DNA from: an uncultured Pelagibacteraceae bacterium
GTDB taxonomy: Bacteria; Pseudomonadota; Alphaproteobacteria; Pelagibacterales; Pelagibacteraceae
Assembly: GCA_902558435.1 (NCBI GenBank)
Contig: CACEDU010000004.1
Coordinates: 1 to 64,000 of the forward strand
Length of the DNA: 64,000 nucleotides
Direction of reading: 5' to 3'
Below the pieces are notes generated by a model. The model did no database searches. It was not told the DNA's origin and was given only the letters and a program-made list of their open reading frames with translations. Shown piece by piece: positions 37,395-46,819 of the stretch (within the stretch, counting starts at the first letter, position 1; every line of letters starts with the position of its first letter). The translations under genes were made by a program, and so were the position numbers.

Positions 37395-37772
37395 TTAACT
37401 CGAATATATGGGTTTTATCAAATCTTTAATTATTATTTTTTTTTTATCTAAATTTATTAAATTTTTGTAATTTTTATTAATTAAATCTGTAGATTTAAAA
37501 CCAATCAAACTAATTTTATTAGCCAAAGATATAGCTTTTGCAATTGATAAAGAAATTCTTAAACTAGTAAATTTTCCTGGTCCTAAATTAATGAAAATCT
37601 TATCAATATCCTTTATGCTAATTTTTTTATTCACTAAAAAATTATCAAGTAGTTTCATAAAATTATCAAAGTTTTCTCTACTGTTTGTATAGCTAGTGGT
37701 ATATGATCGTTTATTATCAATGATAACAAAAATAATTTCTTCACTAGCTGCATCTATTATAAAATTTATCAT
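37395..37772 (-). CDS. tsaB: Shortened TsaB (tRNA t6A synthesis)
   Basis: A 125-residue ASKHA-fold protein. The N-terminus IIDAASEE and the signature LGPGKFTSLRISLSIAKAISLAN match TsaB, which scaffolds TsaD and TsaE in making threonylcarbamoyladenosine at tRNA A37. Usual TsaB is near 200-230 residues. Here the chain runs from the signature through a short linker to IKPIYSS, which resembles the usual C-terminal P-x-Y end, so the middle appears deleted. It ends 8 nt before fur; rimI is absent. Its first 53 nt overlap the divergent deacetylase gene. Confidence 0.8.
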   Translation of the reverse strand: MINFIIDAASEEIIFVIIDNKRSYTTSYTNSRENFDNFMKLLDNFLVNKKISIKDIDKIFINLGPGKFTSLRISLSIAKAISLANKISLIGFKSTDLINKNYKNLINLDKKKIIIKDLIKPIYSS

Positions 37773-38772
37773 ATTTTATTTATTTTTTTTAAATGCTTAT
37801 GCTGAAACTGTAAACAAGAAATATGAGTTAGAAGAAAAAGGAATATTGGCAATAATGTACCACAGATTTGAGGAAAATAAATATCCTTCAACTAATATAA
37901 AAATAGAGGCTTTTAAGAAACATATAAATATTATTAAAGATAGTAAATTTAGTTTTTTGAATCCAAAAAATTTTGATTATGAGTTTAATAAAGTGAAAAA
38001 AGAAAAAAAAATTTTACTTACCATTGATGATGCTTTTTCTTCATTTTACTTAAATGCATGGCCAATACTTAAACAAAATAAAATTCCATTTCTTCTATTT
38101 GTTTCAACAGAGACAGTTGGGAAAAAAGGATATATGAGTTGGGAAGAAATTATCAAAATTTCAAAAGAAGATTTTGTTTATATTGGTAATCACTCTCACT
38201 CTCATGAATATTTAACTAAATATGAATTTGATAAGTTTAAACAAGATATTGATAAATCCATAGAAATATTTGAAAAAAAACTAAATTATAATCCTATCTT
38301 TTTTTCTTATCCTTTTGGTGAATATAGTTTGGAACAAAAAAATTATATTTCTAAAAAATTCGACTATGCATTTGGTCAACATTCAGGAGTAATAGATTTG
38401 AATAAAGATAAATATGAACTACCAAGATTTCCAATAAATGAAAAATATGGAGATTTTGAAAGATTTACTTTTTTAATAAATCTTTTACCTATTCAATACA
38501 AAAATTTACTACCAAATGATAAATTTTTAATCGACAATAATAATCCTCCATCTATGATAATTGAGTTTTTTGAAGAACAAAAAAATATTAATTTAATAAA
38601 TTGTTTTTCAAATGAAGGTGGTGATTGGAAAAATACTAAATTAGAATATTTAGATAATAGAATTAAAGTTATGTTTTCAGAGAAGTTTTTACCAAGAAGG
38701 GGTAGAATTAACTGTTCGATGAATGATAATGATGGTTGGAAATGGTTTGGTACACAGTTTACGGTTAATTAA
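37720..38772 (+). CDS. Exported polysaccharide deacetylase-family protein (NodB fold)
   Basis: 350 residues. A signal peptide spans residues 1-27 (cleavage after NAYA). The NodB-like domain has the metal Asp pair in LTIDDAFSSF, the metal His motif GNHSHSHEYL and FSYPFGEYS. The likely substrate is an acetylated cell-surface glycan; the C-terminal ~90 residues are a separate beta-rich region. ATG 37720 is the last usable start before the signal peptide, so the 5' end really overlaps tsaB. It is convergent with the Bax-like gene (shared TTAA). Confidence 0.85.
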   Translation: MITKIISSLAASIIKFIIFYLFFLNAYAETVNKKYELEEKGILAIMYHRFEENKYPSTNIKIEAFKKHINIIKDSKFSFLNPKNFDYEFNKVKKEKKILLTIDDAFSSFYLNAWPILKQNKIPFLLFVSTETVGKKGYMSWEEIIKISKEDFVYIGNHSHSHEYLTKYEFDKFKQDIDKSIEIFEKKLNYNPIFFSYPFGEYSLEQKNYISKKFDYAFGQHSGVIDLNKDKYELPRFPINEKYGDFERFTFLINLLPIQYKNLLPNDKFLIDNNNPPSMIIEFFEEQKNINLINCFSNEGGDWKNTKLEYLDNRIKVMFSEKFLPRRGRINCSMNDNDGWKWFGTQFTVN

Positions 38773-39851
38773 ATTAAATTTTTCATTTTTAAACTTGTAG
38801 GTAAAATCTCTACTTCATCAAAATCAATTAAATTGTTCTGTGTAATTATCTTTTTAAGAACTTGTGTATATTCTTTACCAGTTTCAGCATATTTTTCTAA
38901 AAAATTTACTAGTTTTAAACTATCTAATTTTCCTTCATTATCCCTTTGAATTGCCCGTTCAGTTCTAAATTCTTTATAACTTGAGTGAGTGTTTAAATTT
39001 CTTTGATAAGCTCTAACAGAGGCTTTAAGAATTTTAAATTTTGCAACTTTGTGTTTTTTATCTTTTTCAACTTCTAGAGGCCTTATACCTTCGCCTGACC
39101 AAGTCCATTGACCAAATAAAGCATTACCTTCTTGAGCGAATCTTGAACTTCCCCATCCAGTTTCTTTTGCAGCCTGTGCTATTGCTAGTGAGACGGGAAT
39201 TTCGTCCATTCTAATTTTAAGTTTTGCAAAATCTTTATTTTTTATTCCATATTGCTTGAACTTAAGATCAAGCCACGCTTTATCACGATTTGTAGTGTTA
39301 TTTTTATTTAATATCTGAAAAAGTTTTTTCCTGTCAAACCTAATTTTTAAATTTTCTTCAATTATTAAAGGTAAAACTATTTGAATGAATAATTTTTTTC
39401 TTTTCCTTGGACTTTCAATATTTTTAAGTTCTTTTGGGAGTCTAGTAAGTTGATTACCAGAATTTACTAATTTAGTCTCTTTAACTTTATCAAGATCGTA
39501 TCCATTATATTTGAATAATTCCTCTATAGTTGTAGCACTTAATCTTTGAGGATCTTTATCTTCTTCATTTTTACCAAAAACATCGATATCTTCAAAAATA
39601 TTCCAAGAATATCTATCTTTAATTTTTTCATTTATTGTTTCATTGCTTTTTTGTTTGTCTAAAATTTCATCAAAACTTTGCTTAGATGAGTTAATTACTA
39701 TTTGATTTGATTTAAAATTTTTTTTGACAAAAAATATCGAATTTGGCAAAGCTGCAAATATGGAAATTAAAATAAAACTTAGTATTAATGTTTTAAAAAA
39801 ACTGATTGTGGAATGATCTTTAATCTTTTTAAAAGTTTTTTTTTTTTTCAT
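38769..39851 (-). CDS. Bax-like glucosaminidase-domain protein
   Basis: A 360-residue protein with an N-terminal membrane anchor (about residues 17-40) and a C-terminal glucosaminidase-type (Bax/FlgJ-like) domain: VSLAIAQAAKETGWGSSRF with the catalytic Glu, then GNALFGQWTW. It probably trims peptidoglycan near the membrane. The ATG at 39851 is preferred to a GTG at 39854. Its neighbour is a polysaccharide deacetylase, so the pair could act on the same wall or envelope glycan. Confidence 0.83.
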   Translation of the reverse strand: MKKKKTFKKIKDHSTISFFKTLILSFILISIFAALPNSIFFVKKNFKSNQIVINSSKQSFDEILDKQKSNETINEKIKDRYSWNIFEDIDVFGKNEEDKDPQRLSATTIEELFKYNGYDLDKVKETKLVNSGNQLTRLPKELKNIESPRKRKKLFIQIVLPLIIEENLKIRFDRKKLFQILNKNNTTNRDKAWLDLKFKQYGIKNKDFAKLKIRMDEIPVSLAIAQAAKETGWGSSRFAQEGNALFGQWTWSGEGIRPLEVEKDKKHKVAKFKILKASVRAYQRNLNTHSSYKEFRTERAIQRDNEGKLDSLKLVNFLEKYAETGKEYTQVLKKIITQNNLIDFDEVEILPTSLKMKNLI

Positions 39852-39889
39852 CACAATATAAATATTTATTATAATTTATCGCTATAGAT

Positions 39890-40432
39890 TTATACAGCTA
39901 AAACTTCTTTTACTTCAGGAATATAGTGACAAAGAAGATTTTGTACACCTTGTTTTAGAGTCATAGTTGAAGAAGGACAACCAGAGCAACTACCTTTTAA
40001 AATGACTGTAACTTTTCCATTTTTAAACTCTTTAAAAGTTATGTCTCCTCCATCTCTTGCAACTGCTGGCCTAATTTTGGTTTCTAAAATTTTAATTATT
40101 TTTTTTTCAATTTCTCCATAACTTCCCGGTTTTTCTTGTGTGCTATTTTTGTTAATTATAAGATCATTACCATTTTCATAATATTCATTAAGATGTGAAA
40201 TTACTATATGTTTAATATTTTCCCACTTTTCTTCTTGAGATTTATTAATTGAAATAAAATCCTCACTCAGAAATATTCCCGTTACACCATTGATTGATAG
40301 AATATTTTTTAATAATGGAATTTCAGTTTGTTGTTCGTTTAAAAATTCTTGAGGTCCATCATTTGATACCGTTTTTCCGGTTATAAATTTAAGTGAATTA
40401 GGATTTGGTGTTTCTTGAGTTTGAATGAACAT
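39890..40432 (-). CDS. NifU-family Fe-S cluster carrier (Nfu type)
   Basis: 180 residues: an Nfu N-terminal domain (TQETPNPNSLKFITGK) and a C-terminal NifU domain with the cluster-binding CSGCPSSTMTLK. It carries assembled [4Fe-4S] clusters to targets. In alphaproteobacteria this gene usually follows trpS and uspA; uspA is absent here. Confidence 0.95.
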   Translation of the reverse strand: MFIQTQETPNPNSLKFITGKTVSNDGPQEFLNEQQTEIPLLKNILSINGVTGIFLSEDFISINKSQEEKWENIKHIVISHLNEYYENGNDLIINKNSTQEKPGSYGEIEKKIIKILETKIRPAVARDGGDITFKEFKNGKVTVILKGSCSGCPSSTMTLKQGVQNLLCHYIPEVKEVLAV

Positions 40433-40472
40433 ATTTACTTATATAGTTATTAAATTTAAAATTTAAAGAATT

Positions 40473-41474
40473 TTAAAATCCTACTATTTTCTTTATTTCT
40501 TTAATCTTTTTATTCGCAATTTCGTCTGCTTTATTTGCTCCTTCAAGCAAAATCCTATCTAAATACTCTCGATCTTTAATTAATCTTTTAATTTCATCTG
40601 AAATTGGGGCGATTTTATTTGATAAAATTTCAGATAATTGAATTTTGAATTCTGAAAAATTTTTACCACCAAATTCAACCAAAGTTTTTTCCAATTTTTG
40701 ATTTAAAATACTTGAATAAATTCCAAGAAGGTTCGTAGCCTCGGGTCTATCTTTTAATTCAGACTCTTCATTTGGAATTGGAAAAGAGTCTGTTTTTGCT
40801 TTTTTAATTTTATTAATAATTTCATCTTTTGTATCTGTTAAATTAATTCTACTTAGGTCTGAAAAATCTGATTTACTCATTTTTTTTAAACCATCTTTTA
40901 AACTCATTATTCTTGAAAAATTTTTTTTAATTAACGGTTCTGGGACTTTAAAAAAATCCTCACTATTGAAATCTTTATTGAATTTTTGAGCTATGTTTCT
41001 TGTTAACTCCAAATGTTGTTTTTGATCTTCTCCAACAGGCACGTGGGTAGTGTCATAAAGCAGTATATCACTTGCCATTAGTATAGGATAAATATAAAGA
41101 CCAACAGATGCTTTTTCCTTATCTTTTCCAGCTTTTTCTTTAAATTGAGTCATCCTATTTAACCAGCCCATTGGAGACATACAACTTAATATCCAAGATC
41201 CTTCGGCATGAGCATGAACCTTTGATTGATTAAAAATAATACTTTTGTTTGGGTCAATACCGCTAGCAATAAAAGTCGCAGTTGTTTCTCGAATATTATT
41301 CTTCAATTGCTCTTTATCCTGTTTAACGGTAATTGCGTGTAAATCTACAACACAAAATATACATTCATTTTCATCATCGTTGTTTAATTCAACAAAATTC
41401 TTAATTGCACCAAGATAGTTACCTAGATGAAGATTGCCAGTAGGTTGAACACCAGAAAATATTTTTTTGGACAT
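40473..41474 (-). CDS. trpS: Tryptophanyl-tRNA synthetase
   Basis: A class I synthetase of 333 residues with the HIGH-type motif [11 protein letters not shown], the [10 protein letters not shown] segment and the KMSKS motif ([11 protein letters not shown]). The ATG at 41474 is used; it follows the murJ stop by 3 nt. Confidence 0.97.
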   Translation of the reverse strand: MSKKIFSGVQPTGNLHLGNYLGAIKNFVELNNDDENECIFCVVDLHAITVKQDKEQLKNNIRETTATFIASGIDPNKSIIFNQSKVHAHAEGSWILSCMSPMGWLNRMTQFKEKAGKDKEKASVGLYIYPILMASDILLYDTTHVPVGEDQKQHLELTRNIAQKFNKDFNSEDFFKVPEPLIKKNFSRIMSLKDGLKKMSKSDFSDLSRINLTDTKDEIINKIKKAKTDSFPIPNEESELKDRPEATNLLGIYSSILNQKLEKTLVEFGGKNFSEFKIQLSEILSNKIAPISDEIKRLIKDREYLDRILLEGANKADEIANKKIKEIKKIVGF

Positions 41475-41477
41475 CAA

Positions 41478-43007
41478 TCAATACTTTAAATTAATATCTG
41501 AAATTTTAAAGGCTTTTATAACAATTGAAACTCCAATGTATAAAATGAAGGTTATAAAAACAATCAATAAGATAAAAATAAATTTTAAATTATTTGAATA
41601 TTCTAATGAACTTGCCAAAAAATTTATTAAAAAATAAAATATAAAAATTGAAATTATATTTGAGAAGATAATTTTTATTAATTTATTTATAAAATTAAAG
41701 GTAAATTTAAAATAATTTTTGTTGATAACGAAAATTAATAAAATAATACCATTGAACCATGAGGAAATAGTTGTCGCAATTGGTATAATGATAAATCCTA
41801 CATTTGAAAAAAATACTAAGCTTATTATGATGTTCAAAATTACAGATATCAAAGAAAACTTAAAAGGGGTTTTTGTATCATTTCTTGCAAATAAAAAAGT
41901 TGAAAAAATTTTAATTAAAGAAAATGCAGGGAGACCAAGAGAAAAATAAAATAAAGCTTTTGCAGAATTTCTCACACTAATCTTATCAAAAGAACCATAT
42001 CCGAACAATGCTGAGGTTATTTGTTCCGATCCAATCATTAGAGCTAGTGATGCAGGTAAGCTTAAAAATAAACTCAACTCTAAGGCTTTGTTTTGAAGTT
42101 CAATTGTTTTTAAAGAATTATTATTTTTAATGTGTCGACTAAGATTTGGAAGTATTACAGTCCCAATAGCAATACCTGCAATTGCTAAATTTATTTGATA
42201 AATTCTGTCAGCATAATAAAGGTATGAAACAGCGCTTGCTTGAAAAGATGCAATAATTGTTCCAACTAAGATATTTATTTGTGTAACACCTGATGAGAAA
42301 ATACTTGGCAAAAGTTTACTGAAAAAGTTTTTAACTTTTTTGTTTAGTTTTAAATTAAAGTTTATTTTAATTACAAAATATTTTTTAACAAATATTAATA
42401 AAAAAATAAATTGAAGTATTCCAGCTAAAGTAACAGTGTAAGATAAATAATAAACTAAATTATCATTAAAATTTTCAGCAAATAACAAACAAATTATTAA
42501 TAGTATATTTAGTATAATAGGTGCAGCTGCTGCAGCTGCAAATTTATTATACGAGTTTAAAATTGCAGAAAAAAAAGATGCAAGACTTATAAAAAGTAAA
42601 AAAGGGAAAGTAATTCTAGTCAAATCAATAGCAATATTTAATTTTTCTAAATCATTAGAAAATCCTGGAGCAATCACTTTGATAAATGCTGGCATGAATA
42701 TTTCAATTATTAGAATTGTGAAGAACAATATTAATAACAACAAATTAAAAATTGAATTAGCAAATGAGTTTGCATTTCTTTTACCTATTAGTAGTTCAGA
42801 TGAATAAGAAGGTACAAATGCTGCATTAAACGTTCCTTCTGAAAATAATCTTCTAAAAGTATTTGGAATTCTAAAAGCTACAAAAAAGGCATCTGCCAAA
42901 GGTCCAGATCCAAGGTATATAGCTATAAAAAAGTCTCTTACATAACCAAGGATCCTACTTAATAGAACAAAAAAACCGAAGGTGCTTGTTGACTTAATGA
43001 GGTTCAT
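41478..43007 (-). CDS. murJ: Lipid II flippase MurJ
   Basis: Exports lipid II for peptidoglycan synthesis. A 509-residue protein with about 14 membrane helices and the family start RILGYVRDFFIAIYLGSGPLADAF (abridged RILGYVRDF), FRRLFSEGTFNAAFVP and the charged cavity residues. It directly precedes trpS, the conserved murJ-trpS pair. Confidence 0.95.
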   Translation of the reverse strand: MNLIKSTSTFGFFVLLSRILGYVRDFFIAIYLGSGPLADAFFVAFRIPNTFRRLFSEGTFNAAFVPSYSSELLIGKRNANSFANSIFNLLLLILFFTILIIEIFMPAFIKVIAPGFSNDLEKLNIAIDLTRITFPFLLFISLASFFSAILNSYNKFAAAAAAPIILNILLIICLLFAENFNDNLVYYLSYTVTLAGILQFIFLLIFVKKYFVIKINFNLKLNKKVKNFFSKLLPSIFSSGVTQINILVGTIIASFQASAVSYLYYADRIYQINLAIAGIAIGTVILPNLSRHIKNNNSLKTIELQNKALELSLFLSLPASLALMIGSEQITSALFGYGSFDKISVRNSAKALFYFSLGLPAFSLIKIFSTFLFARNDTKTPFKFSLISVILNIIISLVFFSNVGFIIIPIATTISSWFNGIILLIFVINKNYFKFTFNFINKLIKIIFSNIISIFIFYFLINFLASSLEYSNNLKFIFILLIVFITFILYIGVSIVIKAFKISDINLKY

Positions 43008-43056
43008 AAATCATATTATTCCTAAATTTACCTTATTAGTATATTTAATTTACCTA

Positions 43057-45336
43057 ATGAAAAAAAAAATTGAACATTATACAGATAAAGAGGCTCTTGA
43101 GTTTCATAACTTGAGTAAACCTGGCAAGATCGAGATAAATTCGTCTAAAACTATGACATCAAAAAGAGATCTTGCTTTAGCTTATTCTCCGGGAGTTGCG
43201 GCCCCTGTTAAAGAAATTTATAAAGATCCAGAGAAAGCATATGATTATACGACAAAGGGAAATTTGGTCGCTGTAATAAGTAATGGATCAGCAATTTTAG
43301 GTCTTGGAAATTTAGGTGCAATTGCCTCCAAACCTGTAATGGAGGGCAAAGCAGTTTTATTTAAAAGATTTGCAGACATTGATGCTATCGATTTAGAAAT
43401 TGAAAGTAAAGACCCAAAGGAAATTATAAATAGTATAAAAAATTTTGCTGTAAGTTTTGGCGGTATAAATCTTGAAGATATTGCTGCTCCAGAATGTTTC
43501 ATTATTGAGGAAAATCTTCAAAAATTACTTGAAATACCAATATTTCATGATGACCAACATGGAACAGCAATTATTACTTCAGCAGCATTAATTAATTCAA
43601 TTCATATTACAAAAAAGAAAATTTCAAAAATTAAAGTCGTAGTAAATGGAGCAGGCGCATCTGCTATGGCATGTTCAAATTTATTTATAAAGCTAGGAGT
43701 AGAAAAACAAAATTTAACTATGATAGATAGCAAGGGTGTAATTAATTCTCAAAGAAAAGGATTAAACAAATGGAAATTAAAGTTTGCAAAAAAAACAAAA
43801 GATAAAAATTTAAATGATGCCTTAAAGAATGCAGATGTATTTTTAGGTTTATCATCAGCTGGTATTTTAAAAAAGGAAATGATTAAACGAATGGCTAAAA
43901 ATCCAATCATTTTTGCATGTGCTAACCCTGATCCAGAAATTTTACCTGAGGAAGTTTATAAAATAAGGAAAGATGCAATTGTAGCAACTGGAAGATCGGA
44001 TTATCCAAATCAAGTAAATAATTTAATTGGTTTTCCCTATATATTTAGAGGTGCATTAGATGTAAGGGCAAAAACAATTAATGAGGAAATGAAAATTGCT
44101 GCTGCTACTGCAATTGCTAAATTAACAAGAGAAAGGGTACCAGACGAAGTTACAGCTGCAATGGGAGGAGATAGACCTAAATATGGTAAAGATTATATTA
44201 TTCCATCAACATTTGATCCTAGATTAATAAGTGTGATCCCAGTAGCAGTAGCAAAAGCGGCAATTAAAAGTGGAGTAGCTAGGATAAAAATTGAAAATTT
44301 TAATCTTTATGCAGAGCAATTGAAACAGAGATTAGATCCATCTGTTACTGTTCTTCAAGGGATAAATTCAAAAGTTAAAAAAAATCAAAAAAAAGTAGTA
44401 TTTGCAGATGGTGAAGATGAAAATACACTTAAAGCAGCAATCGCATTTAAAAATGGTGGCTTAGGAACTCCTATAATTGTTGCAAAAGAGACCACTGTTA
44501 AAGAAAGACTTAAAGAGATTGGTTACAAAGAAAATCTTGATATTAAAATTGTAAATTCAACTAATAAAAAACTAAGAGATAAATACGTTAAACATCTATT
44601 CAAAAAAATGCACAGAGAACAAGGTTTATTAGAGAGAGACTGTGATAGAATGATTAGAAACGATAGAGTTATTTGGGCATCTTGCATGGTTGAATGTGGG
44701 GATGCAGATGCAATGGTAACAGGAAATACTAGAAGATATTCTCAATCACTTGAAAAAATAAAAAAAGTAATACCTGCTAGAGATGGAGAAATAATGTTTG
44801 GATTAAATATGGTAGTTAGTAGAGGTAAGACTGTATTCATTGGAGACACATCTGTTAATGAATATCCCACATCCGATCAATTAGCTGAAATAGCAATATC
44901 AGCTGCAAGAGTGGTAAGACTTTTTGGCTTTGATCCAAAGGTTGCCTTTTTATCTCATTCAACATTTGGTCAACCCATAACAAGTAGAACAAAACATATA
45001 AGAGATGCTGTAGAAATATTAAAAACAAAAAAAGTAAATTTTAAATTTGATGGGGATATGCAACCAGATGTTGCATTAAATGAGGAATATTCTGATTTAT
45101 ATCCATTTTCTGAAATAGTAGGAAAAGCAAACATACTTATAATGCCAGGACAACACAGTGCTGCAATTTCATATAAGATTATGAAAACCTTAGCAGATGC
45201 TAAAGTAATTGGTCCATTATTAATTGGTCTTGCTCAACCAATAGAAATTGCTCCACTGAGATCATCTACATCTGAAATTTTAAATTTAGCATCTGTTGCT
45301 GCTTATTCGGCTGGAGTAATTGATTATAAAAAATAA
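43057..45336 (+). CDS. maeB: NADP-dependent malic enzyme with phosphotransacetylase-like domain
   Basis: Decarboxylates malate to pyruvate. The 759 residues combine a malic enzyme (LALAYSPGVAAPVKEI near residue 38, FHDDQHGTAI, NAD(P) loop VVNGAGASAMA) and a C-terminal phosphotransacetylase-like regulatory domain from about residue 445. The ATG at 43057 (MKKKIEHYTDKEALEFH) matches the family start; a frame extending upstream would overlap the divergent murJ. Confidence 0.95.
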   Translation: MKKKIEHYTDKEALEFHNLSKPGKIEINSSKTMTSKRDLALAYSPGVAAPVKEIYKDPEKAYDYTTKGNLVAVISNGSAILGLGNLGAIASKPVMEGKAVLFKRFADIDAIDLEIESKDPKEIINSIKNFAVSFGGINLEDIAAPECFIIEENLQKLLEIPIFHDDQHGTAIITSAALINSIHITKKKISKIKVVVNGAGASAMACSNLFIKLGVEKQNLTMIDSKGVINSQRKGLNKWKLKFAKKTKDKNLNDALKNADVFLGLSSAGILKKEMIKRMAKNPIIFACANPDPEILPEEVYKIRKDAIVATGRSDYPNQVNNLIGFPYIFRGALDVRAKTINEEMKIAAATAIAKLTRERVPDEVTAAMGGDRPKYGKDYIIPSTFDPRLISVIPVAVAKAAIKSGVARIKIENFNLYAEQLKQRLDPSVTVLQGINSKVKKNQKKVVFADGEDENTLKAAIAFKNGGLGTPIIVAKETTVKERLKEIGYKENLDIKIVNSTNKKLRDKYVKHLFKKMHREQGLLERDCDRMIRNDRVIWASCMVECGDADAMVTGNTRRYSQSLEKIKKVIPARDGEIMFGLNMVVSRGKTVFIGDTSVNEYPTSDQLAEIAISAARVVRLFGFDPKVAFLSHSTFGQPITSRTKHIRDAVEILKTKKVNFKFDGDMQPDVALNEEYSDLYPFSEIVGKANILIMPGQHSAAISYKIMKTLADAKVIGPLLIGLAQPIEIAPLRSSTSEILNLASVAAYSAGVIDYKK

Positions 45337-45358
45337 AAAAAATAATTGTTATTTTTTT
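45336..45358. terminator. Possible AT-only bidirectional hairpin between maeB and BON gene
   Basis: A perfect 10-bp inverted repeat, AAAAAAATAA and TTATTTTTTT around a TTG loop, sits exactly at the convergent junction and gives a T-run on both strands. There are no GC pairs, so it would be weak and may be chance in AT-rich DNA. Confidence 0.35.
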
Positions 45359-45942
45359 ACAACTCTTAGATCATCAACCAAAAAGATACTAGTAACAACA
45401 TCTTCAACATCTAAGATTTGTCTAGCTTCTTTTGCTACTTCATCTCTTTCGTTTTTATTCATAGCTATACCATAAATATAAATTACCTTTTTATAAGTAT
45501 CGATATTGTAATTAACCGATTTAATTTTTTTGTTCCCAATCATGGCTGCTCTTAGTTGAGAAGTTATTAATAAGTCTTTTGCAGATCTTTTAAAATTAAA
45601 TTTTTCTTTTATTCGTAAATCATTTTTCACTGACCTTGCACCCTTTAATTCCCATGCTAATTTTGTAATTTTAAGTTTATCTTCAACAGAATTTACTTTT
45701 CCAGTAAGAAAAATTCTTCCATCAAGAATTTTTGTTTTCACTGAAAGCACATAACCTTTATCTGCAGATAGCAATTTTGCCCTAAGATTTTGTTGCATTA
45801 ATGAATCATCTATTTGTGTTCCTAAACTCCTAGGATCCAATGCAATCGAAACTCCGGTTCCTAAAACTCCCGTAGAGGAGTAACCAACACAGCCTGTTAG
45901 AAATACAAAACTTAATAAAATTATTATTCTTTTAATTTTCAT
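45349..45942 (-). CDS. BON-domain lipoprotein
   Basis: A 197-residue outer-envelope protein with lipobox FLTGC (Cys near 18). Two BON domains follow, around residues 48-115 and 120-190 (GRIFLTGKVNSVEDKLK; KVIYIYGIAMNKNERDE). OsmY/DolP-like proteins of this type bind membranes and support envelope integrity. It overlaps rsmI by 11 nt. Confidence 0.88.
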   Translation of the reverse strand: MKIKRIIILLSFVFLTGCVGYSSTGVLGTGVSIALDPRSLGTQIDDSLMQQNLRAKLLSADKGYVLSVKTKILDGRIFLTGKVNSVEDKLKITKLAWELKGARSVKNDLRIKEKFNFKRSAKDLLITSQLRAAMIGNKKIKSVNYNIDTYKKVIYIYGIAMNKNERDEVAKEARQILDVEDVVTSIFLVDDLRVVKK

Positions 45943-46783
45943 TCTTGATTTGAAGGCAATAATTATAAATAAGTTTTTTTGAAATTTTTCTATTTTCTGA
46001 AACTTTTTTCACAATATCTTTAATAGTCATTTTTTTAATTAATTGTTTAATTTTTTTTTTATCTGATTCTTCAAGTTCTATGAAATTTAATTTATCTTTT
46101 CTTATTTCTGAAATTACAACAGTTATCTCACCTTTTCTTGAAAAATTTACATTTGATAAATTTTCTACTGAGGTTCTAATATATTCCTCATGATATTTTG
46201 TGATTTCTCTACAAATAAGAATATCTCTATTCACAAAAAATTCTTTTACATCATCTATTCTTTTATCTAGTTTATTTGGTGATATGAAGAAGACAATTGA
46301 TCCCTCTAGTGTGGATAAATTTTTAAATAATTTTTTAATTTGATTTTGTTTTTCTGGGATAAATCCACAAAAATAAAAGTTATCAGAAAAACCACTCACT
46401 GATATCGCTGAGCTTATCGCTGAAGCACCTGGAACGGGGAAAACATCGATTCCATTTTTTACACATTCATTAACAAGTATTCTTCCAGGGTCTGAAATAG
46501 CAGGTGTTCCTGCATCCGAAACTAATGAAACTATTTTTTTATTCTTCAAAAGTTCCAATACCCTTTCCAAATTTTTTTTTTCATTAAATTTGTGATTTGA
46601 GATAGTAGCTTTATTTATTTCAAACTTCTGAAATATTTTCTTTGTAACTCGTGTATCTTCGCATAAAATTAACTCGGACTCCTGAAGAATCTTAATGGCT
46701 CTATATGAAATATCTCCCATATTACCTATGGGTGTGGCAACACAATATAGCCCAGGTTTGAATTTATTATTATTCAAATTCAT
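45932..46783 (-). CDS. rsmI: 16S rRNA 2'-O-methyltransferase RsmI
   Basis: Methylates C1402 of 16S rRNA. The 283 residues carry YCVATPIGNMGDIS, ILCEDTRVT and LVSDAGTPAISDPG, all typical. It is divergent from the LppC-like gene, the usual alphaproteobacterial pairing, but yraN, often beside it, is missing. Its start codon lies inside a 16-bp palindrome at 46776-46791. Confidence 0.96.
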   Translation of the reverse strand: MNLNNNKFKPGLYCVATPIGNMGDISYRAIKILQESELILCEDTRVTKKIFQKFEINKATISNHKFNEKKNLERVLELLKNKKIVSLVSDAGTPAISDPGRILVNECVKNGIDVFPVPGASAISSAISVSGFSDNFYFCGFIPEKQNQIKKLFKNLSTLEGSIVFFISPNKLDKRIDDVKEFFVNRDILICREITKYHEEYIRTSVENLSNVNFSRKGEITVVISEIRKDKLNFIELEESDKKKIKQLIKKMTIKDIVKKVSENRKISKKLIYNYCLQIKNEN

Positions 46784-46819
46784 ATGAATTTCATATTTAA
46801 ATATAATATTAAAACTTAA

